Positions 48,380 to 63,300 of a stretch of DNA of 64,000 nucleotides are shown here, in pieces (positions within the stretch are counted from its first letter, which is position 1; each line of letters opens with the position of its first letter). Where the stretch lies: assembly GCF_963675165.1 (NCBI RefSeq), contig NC_087392.1, positions 513,001 to 577,000 of the forward strand, written 5' to 3'. Source of the DNA: Halichondria panicea (taxonomy: Eukaryota > Porifera > Demospongiae > Suberitida > Halichondriidae). The position numbers and the translations under genes are program-made. A model generated the notes under the pieces. The model was not told the DNA's origin, did no database searches, and saw only the letters and a list, made by a program, of their open reading frames with translations.

Positions 48380-51300
48380 CTATACTAGCCTTCCTTCATC
48401 TGGTATGTGCCCAGCTGCTATATTGTGAAATCGTTCTAAAATACTCTCCATTCTATTTGGGTGAGATTCTCGACCCGAGCTCCGAGTTGTTTTCCTCTGT
48501 CTCCCCCTCTCCATCTTTGCTGCCTTGGGCTCTTGAACTTTGTCTTCAGGGACATCTTTAAATCTCTGGCCAGTAAGTGGGCTAGGTTTCTCCATCTTAT
48601 TCGAAACATCTTCTTTAGTTTGGGTTCGAGGTGGCAGCTGGTACACAATGGGGACATGGCTAGCTGCAGGGTTGTGGGAGTTGGCTAAAGTACCCTCACG
48701 CGATGCAGCAGGTGTGTCAGCGGGAAATTGATACATCTCTTTTCTCTCCCGTCTGTAATTAGGATCTAGCTCGTTGACAAAATCCATGAGTGATTCGACA
48801 GATCCCAACGGTAGATAGGGACCCTCCTCTTTGTAGTGTCGTATTTCGTCTAAATTGAGCTCAACAATTTCACTGTTGGCTATGCCTAGTCTTTTCCCCA
48901 AGTAGTTGGTGACCTCAGTATCATCTTGGAGACTAGATGGTGCTAGAGTGCTTGCCGATAGTATAGATTGCTGGCCTGATAAAGATCGCAGGTGTGTGGG
49001 CTCTACATTTGCAGCAGATTGTCCCAGGTCAATGTCGTCACGGTAGCCTAGATTGGGTTGACTGAATGCAAAACCCTCTTGCGGCTGAGGTATTCTAGCC
49101 TGTTGCTGACTTCTGGTTGAGGCCCGTTGACTAGGTGCGTTGAAGCCTGTCTCGGCCACACTAGTGGTGGGAAAATTATGTGCAGGACTCGTGTTCCGAT
49201 TGTTCATATTAAAATTGTTAGCTGTATCAGGGATATGTTCCGGTGTACTCCTGTAGACACCTGGTGGTTCAGCCATGTCATGCTTGTATGTCGGAGCTGG
49301 TTGCCATTGAAACCCTTCTTGCAAGGGTGAGGTAGTCCTCTCTCTGAAATTCCAGCTCCTCCGTGTTGAATTTCTCCTCAGGTTCACTGTGTGTTCGCCA
49401 GTCCTTCTATTTTTGCACCACCGACCGACCATACAGACGATGACAAATGTAGCTGAGATGATTAAGAGTCCTATTACTATAGCGGCAATGATAGGGAACA
49501 CATTTTGGTCTGGCTGGGGGTTCTCAAAGAGGGTCCCAATCGGACAACCTCCAACAATCCCCTCTGAGGTTGTCAAGACGGAGAAATCGGTCGAGTCTAT
49601 ACCAAATGGTACGTCTTTACGATCGAGCGAGAAGCCAGACACACAACCTGTGAACCCGTTGGTAACTGTTCCGTTAAAACCGGCCCCCAAGTACATGGCA
49701 TCCACAGTTATATCCAGAGCAGCTTCTAAACCAGGTGATGTTGTGCGGTTGACGTACAAGCCATCAATGATCACTTCTAATACTCTCTCTGTTCTTGTGA
49801 TGGTTACGTTGTGGCTTTGTCGGTCATCCAGTCGGACTGTGTTTTGCTGTAACAGTGCCTCTCCACTCCCAAGGTTGTAACGAAGCTGCAGTTTACCGTT
49901 CATCACCTGAAAAATTAAGAATGATTGTGCGGAGATATTCTGATAAATGTGTGTCTGGGGGATAAGTGAGTGTGGGGTTGTGTGAGGGAGTGGAGTGTTG
50001 AATGGTGTGGGTAGCATGTACATGTTTTGTTTGAATGCGGTCCAGCTAATGAGTATACACATAATTATATATACATACCTCTAGTACAATGTATTCCTGT
50101 GAGATGGATGGATCTCCAAGTTGCAGTATTATTCCAGATGGCATAGTAGTAGCTAGTGACAGTCTAATCTCGTTCTGAGCAGTAGTGTACATCATGGTAG
50201 AGGCCTGGCGCAATGGCCGGACAGAAGTGGTCACGATCTCATACTGGATGTAGTTGCTACCAGTGAAAGAAGCCGTTTCAGAAACTGCAGAAATTAAATG
50301 CGTGCATGATTATTACCGTAGTCATTATCGTAATCTGGCCTGTGTGAATAAAATGTATGCATGCCGCTAATTGTATTGCAGGAGTACTTTGCAATGCCAG
50401 CTGACCTTGTGTGCAATCAGTCCCTGCAAACGAGCTGCTGCAAATGCAATCAAAGTTGGTCATGGTCCCCAAACATTGTCCACTATTTTTGCATGTGGTC
50501 TCAGAGCATCGGTTAGATTGACAGCCGCTCCCGACATTGGATTCAAACAGTGGCTCGCTGAAGTCAACCAGTTCAGTGTTCAGTCTCACATTTCTAATGC
50601 ATCCTTCAAATGGTGTTGCAAATGATGTCACGCCATATTGAAAACTCTGCGGCAAATGACCGAAAATCAATGGACCCCCTAAGTCCAGAATCCTGCAGTG
50701 GCAGAGTATGAAGTCCATTGATGGATGGATGGCAAAGTGCACAATAATACAATAATAATTATATAGGTACATTCTTGCCCACAGGCAACAACCAACTAGG
50801 AACGTGCATATAGTGGATTAGTAGTGGTTTAGCTAGTGGGCTAGTGTACTAAACCAGTGAAATCAGCACACAGGATAATGGAGTGCATGCATGCATGTGG
50901 AGGATCTGAATAGAAGTACTCACCTGAAGTCGCTGATGGAAACAGATCGCTGTTCAACAGTGAATGGGTTGTACATCGTCACGGTGAGTGTCACACCCTA
51001 TGCAAGGAAGAACAAATTAGAGACTTGCAAGCCTAATTAAAAATATTAACTAACAGAAGTTAAGTACACTATACAGGACTTACAGTGGGATTATAATCAA
51101 CAGTGAGCTGATGCCAAGAGCCATCGTTCACCAATAGCCCAATGTCCGGTGTCCTCACGTCCCCTCGAGCTCCATAAGAAGCAACAACTGATGGCCGCCC
51201 ACTAACCAACTCCAGAGCAATGAAATCAGCGTACTCCGAATCAAACCTTCCTATGTAGAATAGCAGACCATTGTTGCTCAGAGTAGAAATTTCCATTGAA

Positions 51301-54300
51301 ATACTTCCACTTTGACGTCTTGGTATAGATTGGAAAATGGCATAAGAGTCAGACTCTCCAGTGAATGTTGCCCCAGTGAGTTCGCAGTTTCTTCCCTCAA
51401 AACCAGCTGGACAAACACAATAGTAGCCAGGTAACTGAGGCTGACAGGTGCCTCCATTCTTGCAGGGATTGGTACTGCAGCTGTCTTGACAAATAGCTTC
51501 ATTCTCTGACCTCTCAAAACAGTACGCTGGCTCGACACAGCCTGTGAATAGCTCACAAGATGTTGGCTGTACTGGTTTGCAAGATGTTGTGTGCTCAGTA
51601 GCTATGCCCAAGTATGTGGTGGACTGTGAACCGTATGATGTAGGGCTAATGGAATAGCTGAAGCTGTTTGAGCAGATATCTCCTGGATTGCAACTCTCAG
51701 ACGAGCATAGATCAACAAATTCTGTCCTAATATTAACTCTCAGTTCTGTTTCAAGACTACCTCGATTAATGTGCAGTAGATGCTGCACAAGAGTAGGATG
51801 CACAAACTCTCCATTTTCAGAGTCCTCCACTAATATGAAAATGTCTAGGTTATCGGGTAAAGTTGTGGACTCTTGGACACTGAAAACATTCACATTCAGT
51901 TCTCTAGAGAGACTCTCTCCGAGGATAGAGGTAGTCATGGAGATGAAGCCACTTAGTACATTGTCGACAAAATCCTGTGGAGTGATGGACATGAGTTGCA
52001 TACTGAAGCTGTTCACCAGAGATGCTGATGTAATGTTCCGAATGACCGACGCTATAGTAGTCATTGCCTGTCCATTGGCACCGTCGGCAATAAAAACTGT
52101 GATCATGGTCGACTCTGGAGTCTCCGTTCTTATCTCTATGGTACCATCTGCGTTAACACGTATTGATTCACCAATGTTTCCACTCACAGTATAACTGTGC
52201 TCGTTAATAATATCAGAGTCATTCACAAATACTTTCCCAAGCGATATCATTGGAGCGCGACCATCCAGTAGGTACAAGTAGATATCTTGATGACCTCCAG
52301 TGGGGGAATTATCGTTGACGTCTCGCACAACAACGGTGATGCTTGTAAAGGCAGTTAAAGATGGTACGCCATTATCAGTAGCTGAAATTGTGACAGGGTA
52401 GCTTGATATCTTCTCTCGATCAAGAATTGTTTTTACGCTAAAAATCCCCATTACCGGGTCTAACTCAAACACATTAGTGTCACCTGACTCGATAGCGAAA
52501 CTGATTTGGTTCTGATTACTGACACTGTCTACATCGTCTGCTTCAAATCGGATCAGGAACATATTGGGAGGATTATTCTCTGTGATATTTAGGACACTAG
52601 TGTCGCCATGTAGAAATGCGGGTGGGTTGTCATTCACGTCCAATACATTGATGGTGACATCAACAATCGCTGATCTCGGTTGACTGGTTTGATCTCGTGC
52701 AGCTATGGGCAGGATATACGCTTGAGTGCTCTCGTAGTCAAGCGACCTAGCAATGTAGACATCTCCAGAGGTGGAGTTAATAGCAAAGTCAGGAAATGTG
52801 TTTCCGTTACGAGCCTCTATAGAGTAGGACAGCACATCAGAGACATCTCTGTCTGTAGCAAACACTGAGAGTACGACTGAGCCAATGTCTGTATCTTCAG
52901 CAAAACTCACTTCATTATCAAAATCACTAAACACTGGGTCATTGTCATTTTCGTCCAGGACTATTACTGTTAGTTGGACCGCTTCCTCCCTCGCTGGGAA
53001 GCCACCATCAATGGCTCGCACTGAGAGGTTGTACATATTCACTCTCTCGTAGTTAAGTTGATTGGCCAGTAACAGAGAAGCACTTCCGTCGGCGTTCTCT
53101 CGCAGCTGAAAGTCGGTGAAACCCACTCCTGATAGTGTGTAGCTGATCATTGCATTCGAACCCTCGTCGTCGTCCGAGGCTCTAATTGTCAAGAAGGATG
53201 CACCGTCAGCAGGATCGTCAAATTCTGAGATACGTGCGGTGTACACAATACTGTCAAACACGGGAGTTTCATCGTTCTCGTCCAGGATGGTGACAACTAC
53301 GCTAGCATTGCTGCTCTGTCTCGGTACACCGGCATCCATTGCCATAACAATTATCTCATAGGTGGACTCTACCTCTCGATCAAATGACACCCTAGTTGTA
53401 ATCACGCCATTGCTGATACTAAAAATGTCTTCACCACCACCGATAATTTCGTACGAGACTAGGCCATTTTCCTCTGAGTCATCATCAATGGCCTCAACTC
53501 GAACAACACTAGTACTTGCATCCAGATTCTCCAGAACATTTTCAGAATATATTTCTTGCGAAAATACCGGGCGATTATCATTCACATCTTCGAGGGCGAT
53601 GGCAACAGTAACCACATCAAAGAGATTGACGTCCCCCACATCAGTGGCTCTCACTTGAATTTCAAGTTGTGGGGAAAATTCGTAGTCAGGTGACGTGAGA
53701 AAACTAATTTCTCCTGTTGTGTTGTCAATGGTGACGATATTATCAGGTTGTTCTTCGATTGAGTACACGGCTTGTGCATTATCTCCTTCATCTGCATCCG
53801 TGGTGAACACTTGTATGAAGACGATCCCAGCTGGGTAGTTTTCAGTAAGGGGGATAAGGTATTGGGTCTCATTGAAGACAGGTGGTTGGTCGTTTACATC
53901 CGTTACCACGATAGGTAGAGTGACTATATCACTACCAAAACCGCCTCCAATATTGCCTTGACTATCAGCACCTCTAGCTATTACTGTGAGGTTATAAGCA
54001 GCTGTTGTCTCCCTATCCAGCGATTCTGCAGTAGATATTTCTCCAGTTTGGTGATCGATTACAAAAGGTCCCCCAGTTATTTCATATCTTATAAATTTGT
54101 TTTCTGGAGCAGAATCACCGTCAGTTGCTTGAACAGTATAAAAGACCACTTCCGGTTGTGTATTCTCGGGTACCTCTACCGTGGTAACAGGTTCAAACAC
54201 TGGCGGCAAGTCGTTGGCGTCCTGTACAGTTACAACAATTCTCACTGAAGCAGAGAGAGGGGGAGTCCCTCCGTCCACCACCATGACAAGGAAGCCATAC

Positions 54301-57300
54301 ACTCGAGCTTGAGGGTCAAAATCGTAGTCCAAGTTTGAAATAACAGTTATCTGTCCAACATCGGGATCAATTCTGAACAGCTGATTATCAGTCTCTCCAT
54401 CTTCGTCTCCTAGCGAGAATGTAAATGTTCCGTTCACACCTCCGTCCAAATCTTGAGCTCTCACCACAGAATCTGATACTGGTATCCCAAATCTGTTAAT
54501 AGCTGTGATGGACAATGGAGAATTGGGTGATGTGTTCTCAACTATGTTCACCTCGTAGCTAATCACACGATCAGAGGCAGCTGTTACGAACATTGGTGGA
54601 CTGTTGATGTCCACTACATTGATAGTTAAAAACCGAAAAAAGTTCTGGCTTAAACATCGAATGGTAACACTAAATGGGTATGTTCCCACAGTAAGCGAGT
54701 TAGACCTCACAGTAATCGCTCCGCTATCAGACAAATCAAACTGTTCGTTATCTGATTGGAGAAAAAAGAGAGGGTTCGGATCGTTGTTGAGATCAGGGTC
54801 TACACAGCTGGTGTTTGTTAGCGTAAGCTGCACCACTAAAGAGCCGCTCTGTGCATCCTCCGGTATGCTCACTGATAGAGGGTTGGTTAGCACCGGTGAG
54901 CTGCCAATAGATTCGGCTACATTGATGGTGACGTTTGCCATTACTGAGGCCGTTCTCGGTGAGTCACCATTGTCACGGGCCGACACAAGAACAGAGTACA
55001 GACTTTGGGTATTAAAACTAGGCGGAATTATCACAGATATCACTCCATTTTCATCCAGTACAAACGGAAACTGACTATCAATTCCTATAAAGGAATAAGT
55101 AATTTGTCCATTTTCTCCGGTGTCTGCATCTGTAGCAGAGAGGCTGACCACAACGGTGCCCTCAGGGGAACCCTCCACCACATACCCTGTGTACGAGGTC
55201 ACTGTGAACTCTGGGCTGTTATCGTTCTGATCTTCGACAGTCACTCTGACTTCAGCCAATCCGGTTCTACCTCCTCCGTCCCTAGCAACTACATTGAATG
55301 TGAGCGAGGGATCAGTCTCACGATCAACAATTGCGGTGGTAGTTATCATGCCGGTATTGACATTGATTTGAAACACTGTTGTAGTTGAAGAAATGCTGTA
55401 CGTTATTTCCCCGTTGGTACCTTGATCGTCGTCCGTTGCCAACACTTGTACGACAAATTGACTGTCCGTGTTCTCGATGATGGATGTCAAATATATGGAT
55501 TGGTTGAAAATGGGAGCGTTATCATTGTTCACCTGTACTTGTGCGACTACTGTTGCGTAGCCGTAAAACAAACCATCAAATGCGGACACATTTAACTGAT
55601 ACGATGCTTCCGTTAAAGTTACTCCCAGATTGAGAGTTATCAGGCCGTTGGATGATATTCCAAAGTTGTTGCTATCGGTCGAGTCTGGAACAATATCGTA
55701 CACTAGTGTAGTTAGATCATCAGCGTCTGTGGCCGTCACGAACAGAAGAATAGGGTCATTCTGAGATATAGATGCAGTGTAGGAGGGCGCATCAAATACT
55801 GGCGGGCTGTCGTTAATATTCTCGATTCCAATACGTACTGTCGCCGTTCCAGTTTGTGGTGAGGATCCGCTGTCAGTGGCCAGGACATCAAACTCGTAAA
55901 CTATGAACTGCTCATAGTCTAGACTAACTCTTGTGAAAATGGCACCAGACAAAGAGTCAATCCTGAATGTATCAGCGAATAAATCATTACTGATGGAGTA
56001 GGTAATACCAGCGTTGGACGGTGAATCAAGATCAGTAGCCGAGACTTGTAACACCATAAAGGGAGCAGAGACATCTTCTCTCACTCGGGTCGTGTAGAAA
56101 CTTCCCTCTTCCTCAAACACAGGAACATTATCATTGATGTCCAGCACAGTAATATCCAGTCTAGCCCTTCCTTGCAGCAGGTTGGCAGTTGAAGAATCCT
56201 CCGCAACTAAAGTCAAAGTGTATAGCGTCCTTGTTTCGTAATCCAACCCAGGATCTCTCACTCGCACAACACCGTCTCTGCGGCCAATTTCAAATGGTAA
56301 GGTATCATCATCGAATCTGTAAGTAATGTCAGGTGTGGTTGAGAATGCATTCACCGTAGTTACAGGGACGCCGATTTCAAAGTCTTCACTGATGCTTGCA
56401 TTATACACATCCATTGAGAATCTAGGAGCGTTCGAATCCACAATATGGACGGAGATTGAAGCAGTGCTGTTGAGGGGAGGGGTACCACGGTCGATCACTT
56501 GCACCACAATTGTTATAAACGTGTCGAGTTGTAGATCACCCAGGGAAACAATCAACGATATCACACCAGTAACTGCATCAATTGTGAATGCATTTGAAGG
56601 GTTTTCCAATATAGAGTAGGTGAGGTCACCATTAGCCCCGCTGTCTTGGTCTATGGCTCTCACTCTAAATACTTGATTACCAACTGTTTCGTTGTCCCGC
56701 AAAAAAGCCACGTATGGAGACTCTGGAGTCGATAATGGATCAAATGTTGGTATGACGTCATTTACATCAAGTAAAGTAACTTCAATTTCAGCCTGTGCAA
56801 TTCTGTCCGAGTTAGACAAATCGGTTACTTGCAGGACAAGTTGGTATGAGTCTCTAGTCTCTCTGTCCAACGGTTCTCTCACATACACACTCCCGCTATC
56901 GTCCACACTGAATGATGATGATGTAATGGAATATTCGTAAGATGACGGACGATTAAAATCCAGCAGATAAAAATCTTCCGGTCGTACGATAATTGAGTTG
57001 ACGGGAAAGTCTTCCATTATGCTTATACTAATTATATCGGTTGAATTTCTCGGAATCAACTGCAGCTGTCGGAATCCGCACTCTCTGATGAGGACCTCCA
57101 CACTGACTCGACTGAGCAGCCCACCCCCATCGGTGGCCGTTGCTGTCAGCTGATAGGACGGCTCCAGCCCGAAATTATCACTCAAACTAATCTCACCAGT
57201 GCTGGAACTGATAGTAAACTTGTTAGAGCCGCTCAGCGAATATTGTACTAGACCAGATGCTCCAAGATCTTTATCTGTTGCCCTGACGCTGAACAAGGGG

Positions 57301-60300
57301 GTGTTGATGACTGCAGGGGTGCTTAACGTGAATGTATAGCTTGGCTGTTCAAACCTCGGCAAGTTGTTGTTCACATCCAATACGTTCACCTGTATCTGTG
57401 CGCTCGAGTAACGAACTGGAACTCCAGAATCGAAACTGAAAACAGTGAACACAACGTACTCGAAATCGTCTCTGTTCAGAGGTCTTGTGAGCTGTAGGTA
57501 TCCAGACATGTCCACTGTAAAGAAATCTGCAGCAAAACTATCGGCAATGAGAAACAAACTGAACACAGCATTAGTGCCTTCATCTGGGTCCGTCACATTA
57601 AGAGAAATTCTCGGTGCAAGAGTATTCTCAGGTATATCCAGCTGCAGAAACTCTGCCGGGAACTGTGGTGAGTTGTCATTTTCGTCTAACACGAGCACTT
57701 GCACGGCCTGGATAGTGTCCAGGCCACCCCCAAAGCTGGCTCGGATTGTGAGAGTGTACTCGGCCTGTTGCTCTCTATCGAGGGGGCGTGATGTTCTCAA
57801 CACACCTGTGAGAGGTTCTATGAAGAATCGTCCGAGCTCATTTCCACTAGCAACGCTGTAATACACCGGGTGAGTATTCGACGAATCATAGAAAGACGCC
57901 ACTCGAGTGTAAGGGGGAGCATTTTCTTGTACAGATACTGTATTCAATTGTGTTAATACTGGGCCAGAGTTGAGTACTTCCAGTACATTGACAGTGAGCG
58001 TTATTTGATTGGTAACAACTTCCGGAGCAGCGATATTTTCGGCTTCAATAACGAGAGTGTACTGTGATTGGACTTGAGCGTCCAGAGTGCTTGTGACTTG
58101 TAGTTCACCTGTTTGCGATAAAATCTGAAATGGTACATTGTTTGTCAGAAGACTGTATGAGTTTCTTGCATTGTCACCAACGTCAGGATCAAACACTGCA
58201 ACTGTATGTATGGTGGAATCAGTTTTAACATCCTCTGGAATGAAAATTTCAGAAATTGGGAATGGAAAATCGGGAGCGTGATTGTTAGCATCCAACACAG
58301 TAATTACCAATCTTGCATAGTTGGTCAGAGCTGGAGTTCCATTATCTGTTACAGCAACGGTCAGTAAATGAACTGGAATTTGCTCTCGATTGATATCTCC
58401 ACTGACTTCAAGAGCACCCCCTGTTGTCAAAGAGAATTGAGAGAGAGACTCTGCATGCAGTGCATCAACGATGGAGAAGCTGAGCATTGAGTTCATTGCA
58501 GAGTCAGCATCTGTAGTGTCCAAGTTGGCCACGGGGGTTCCAACAGAACTGTGTTCAAGGACACTACTAGTGATTACATCATCAGACGTGAACTGCGGCC
58601 GGTTATCATTTTCATCAGTGACACTAACTTGAACGGTGGTAGTAACGGTGTGTCCAGAAAAACCATCCCATACATCCACAGTAAGAGAGTAAGTTGGCGT
58701 ATTTTCACGGTCCAATGGAGCCGTCAGATAAATCTCACCGCTGTTAGGGGTGATTGCAAACTCCACTGGTGCATTACGAATACTATACATTAAAGTGTGT
58801 GGGATTGTGCTCGTGGGGGTTAAGGTTCTGAGAGCATTGAAATCAGTTACAGCTGCCTCGCTCACTTGTAACAAGCCTTGATTTTGATAGGTCGGTAGTG
58901 GAGATGCAGAAACACCTGCAGGTACAATAGTGATGGTGAACATGGTTGTTCTTTGCAGCATTGGTGATCCATTATCTTGTGCTCGAACAGATACCATGTA
59001 GCTTGCTGTTGCGGCTCTGTCTAAAGAGCTTGTTAAGTACATATCGCCAGTAGTTACTGAGATTGCGAAGGGAAGAGAGATCTCGTTCTCCAGTGTGTAA
59101 GAAACTCTTCCATTCTCTCCAAGATTATCATCTCTTGCAAAGACTCGTACAAAGGGCATATCTGCACCAGTTGGGTAGGTCTCCACCAGTGACATATCGT
59201 AGCCTGACTGTCTAAAATCCGGAATAAATGAATTTGAAGTAATGAAATTCATTAACACAAGCGCAGTTGACATTTCCGGGATGCCTTGCTTCGAGGCAGT
59301 CACAATTAGATCGTACGTTCTTCCTTCTTCGTATGCTCCGGGTCCAGAATTGGATGAAATAGAGCCTGTAGCATTGTTGATGGAGAATAGGTTTTCAGTG
59401 TTGGAAATGCTCGATATGGAATAGCAAATCTCAGGATCGTAGTATCCACCCACTTCTGCTCTCACAGTGGTAATGATGTAGTTCATGTCTACTGGCTCTG
59501 TGAGGTCTACCATAAACACAGGGCTTGCAAACAAAGGAGCAGTATCTCTTGCAGTAGCCAGTTCAATAGTTAGCAACATCTTTGTGCTCAGAGGGTAAGG
59601 TCCGCCATCACTTGCCAACACCTCCAGTACTAACGAGTTCTCTGTAACTCCACGCAGGGAAAAGGCTGTCGTTACAATTCCAGTGTTGATATCAATCTTG
59701 AAGTAGCCATATCCAGTACCCCCCATAGTGTGGTAAGTGATGGATGGAGCTCCAACATCCTCAGCTATCAGAGTGGTAATTGGTGTGTCCACAGGTGTAT
59801 CTCTGGTAACTCTGACAACCAAGGAATTATTCGCTTCTTGGAATACCGGTGGAAAGATATTCTCATTGCTATCGACAACATTTATTGTGTACGTAAACAC
59901 TCGCTGTGATGATGACGGAGTTGATGCAACCACCTGTAAACTGTGAGTAGTTTCCGTTTCGTAATCTAAATTTCCATTGAGAAACATGGCACCAGTAGTA
60001 GCATGAACTCGGAACAGGCCATTGCCATTCAGTAATGAGTACGAGATATTTAAGAACTGAGAATCACCATTGTTATTTCTTACACGAGCGAAGAAGAGCA
60101 GTGAATTGAAGGGGAGGTTTTCTGAGACGAATACAGAATCAGGAGAATCCAAAACTGAGAGCGTGTCATCAACATCAAGAATTGTAATCTGTACCAGAGC
60201 TATGGCTGATTTCTGAGGGGATCCCGAGTCTTGAGCACGAACTTTCAGTACAAACTGACTGATGGTTTCTCTATCAATAGACGAGGCTCTGCTGACGATG

Positions 60301-63300
60301 CCAGTATTTTGATCGATACTGAACGGAGTAGTTGCTTCCAATAGTGAGTATTCAACGATATTCATGATTGCATCGTTGTCGACTGCAGACACTTGACAGG
60401 GGGTGATGAACTGGGTGGCCCCTCCCTCTGCGATTGAACATTCGTACACTTGAGAGGTAAAGATGGGATAGTTATCGTTGACATTCTGCACACTGAAATC
60501 GACAGAAATACTTGTACCAACTGATATTAGTGGAATTCCTAAGTCTAGAACTTGAAACACGACTTGGTGCATTCTTCTGGCCTCATCTTCGTAGTCCACT
60601 TCTTTGGCAAGCATCACATCGCCAGTCCAGGGGTTTAGTTGAAACACAAAATCTTCATTACCACTTAGAATTTGATAGACCACCTGCCCATTAGCTCCAG
60701 TATCATTGTCGGTAGATTGCAAAGAGAGAATCACTGAACCAATACTTGTATCTTCAGGAAACGACACTGGTGAACTAGGCATGATGAATTGTGGAGAATT
60801 ATCGTTTACATCCAGAAGTGTTATCTCAACCATAGCGTTTCTGGAGAGTGGTTGGTTTCCCTGGTCAGTAGCGGTAACCACCAGAGTGTACGTGGGAGAG
60901 AATTCCCTGTCAAGTGTGGTTAATAATGTGATCCATCCAGTAGTAGCATCAATTGAGAACAGGGACGATTGTAAAGAGTATTGTACATTGCCATTCACAC
61001 CAGCATCTCTGTCGTCAGCATGCACCAGGAGAACAGGAGAGTTGACAGCTGCATCCTCTGGAATGAAAGCTCGGTATATTTGAGCAGTGAAGACGGGAGC
61101 TTGGTCGTTCACATCCGTAACATTGATTGACACTGGTATTGTTTGGAACGTGGGGTTGGCAGTTGTATCGTAGGCCATTAGTACAAGGTTGAATATAGAC
61201 GCATGTGACTCAAAGTCCAAACCTTCTCGTACATTAAGATCTCCACTCTGGGCAATGGAGAAAATATTTTGTTCGTTACCAGAAGCGATACAGAGTCTGT
61301 TAATTGCAAACCTCCCAATGTCAGTCGAATCTGTGACCTCTAAACGAGAACCAGTGATTCTTCCCGACATATTCTCGGGGATAGTGAAACGGGTTTCTCC
61401 AGTGATTGTTGTCAGACTAGGAGGACGGTTTGTTTTTTCCACGACAGTAACCTGTACAGTAGTTGTGGCTGTCTTAACGTTATTTGGCGGGAATGAAGTA
61501 TCGTCCACAGCTTCAACGATGAAGGTGTAAGTAGTTTGACTTAGAGAATTGCTAACTCTGATATCACCAGTATTTGAGTCAATACTGAATGGTACTGACT
61601 CAGAAGACGATGAAATTCGATACAATTGTGGCTCAGAAAGTGACCCAAAATCCTCATCTGTTGCAGTGAGTTGAAATACTGAAGATCCGATTGGTGTTTC
61701 GTCGTACACTTCAAACGAGTAACTTGATTCGGTAAACTGTGGAGCGTGATCGTTAATGTCGTCAATTATAACGGTAAGCGAACATCGATGAAAATTTGTA
61801 CCATACACGACTTGCATTTGGAGAAATACTGCTTCACGGCTTTGCAGGATTCCCGGGCCTTTCCCACCAACAAGTGATAAAACAGCAATATTTACATTTT
61901 CAAAGTATTCAATGATAAAGGTTCCATTGATTGAGTCGAGTAAAGTAACCATGGTTGCTCCTATTGTGATTGGAATTTCAGGAATAATACCAAAATTGTC
62001 TGAATTTGGGATTGTGATCTCTTGAATGGTTCCACTGAAATGGCATGGTAACACGGCTGAGTTATATGAGAGTCCTGATTGGTCTGATGCGTACACTGAT
62101 ATGAGTATTTCTTGGTATGCAGTATAAACCGGAGCTCCGTCATCGCTTGCGGATACAGTAAGAGAGTAAACATTTCCCTCCATTTCCCTCAAGCTTTGTG
62201 CACTCGTAATAGCCCCTGAGGGGGACACAGTGAACAGGTCAGAATGGTTGCCAAGGCCCTCAAAGAGATTGTATGTTAATACAGAACCAGGGTCATCAGT
62301 TGCTGTAACAATTGCAACAACTCTTCCTATCATCAGATCAGATGCTACTGTGTAGTGGTCCCTCGATAGTCGGAAAATAGGTGGATTATTTTTTAAGCCA
62401 GAGACTGAAATTACCACCTGCGTAGAAGATTGTTGGCCGCCAATAATTGCTGTAGCTATTACAAAGAAAGAGTAGTTATCGGTTTGAGACAGAGTTCGTT
62501 TTGCAAAAAGGTCCCCTGAGAGTGGATCAAGTCTGAATGCATCCAATGCAAGTTGAGGTGTTGATGAATCGAACTGGTGGTCGATAAGTGCATTAAAGCC
62601 TGCGTCACCATCACTGGCAGCTACAGAGCCGACTAGATCCCCTATTTCCAAATTTTCTGGTGCTTGAATATTAATTGTTCCTGTATAGAGTGGATTATTG
62701 TCGTTTACGTCCAAAATCATAATATTCAACATTTGTGGTTCAGAAGAGAAAGTTCCATCAGATACTTCAATCTCTAAACTGTAACTAGCTCCAGATTGAT
62801 CCTCACGATCTATAGAAACTGTAGATCGTACAACGCCAGTGGCGGAATTAATAGCGAATCGGTTCAGTTCATTTCCAGATACAATCCTGAATTGTAGATT
62901 AGCACTGTCAGCATCAGAAGCGGTCAGTGGAGGACACGTTTGTCCTGCAGGGAGGTTCTCCTGTATAAAGCAAGGACAGTTTATCGGGTCAATATTTGGG
63001 GCTTTGGTATTGGCTTGATTTATTGAGATGTACAGTGTGGCCTCGGCAGAGTTTCTCCACCTATCTCCCAAGTCAGTGGCTCTAACCACGACAACAGCAC
63101 TCCTGTAGGCATTATAGTTTAAAGGATTATTATCGAGATACAAATAACCGGAGAACGAGTCAATTCTGAAGACATTTTCTGGTGCTGAGTAAAGTATTGT
63201 GTATTCTACTGCACCATTGCAGCCTGAGTCTAGGTCATTCGCTGAGAACAAATGGAGGAACACATTCAGATCATGAGACTCGGATACTGATACGTTTTCC

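Noticed and set aside
51688-61530. Many plus-strand frames of 60-170 residues opposite the giant cadherin
   Set aside because: They are antisense shadows of a strongly constrained coding exon and have no starts, splice sites or domain content of their own.
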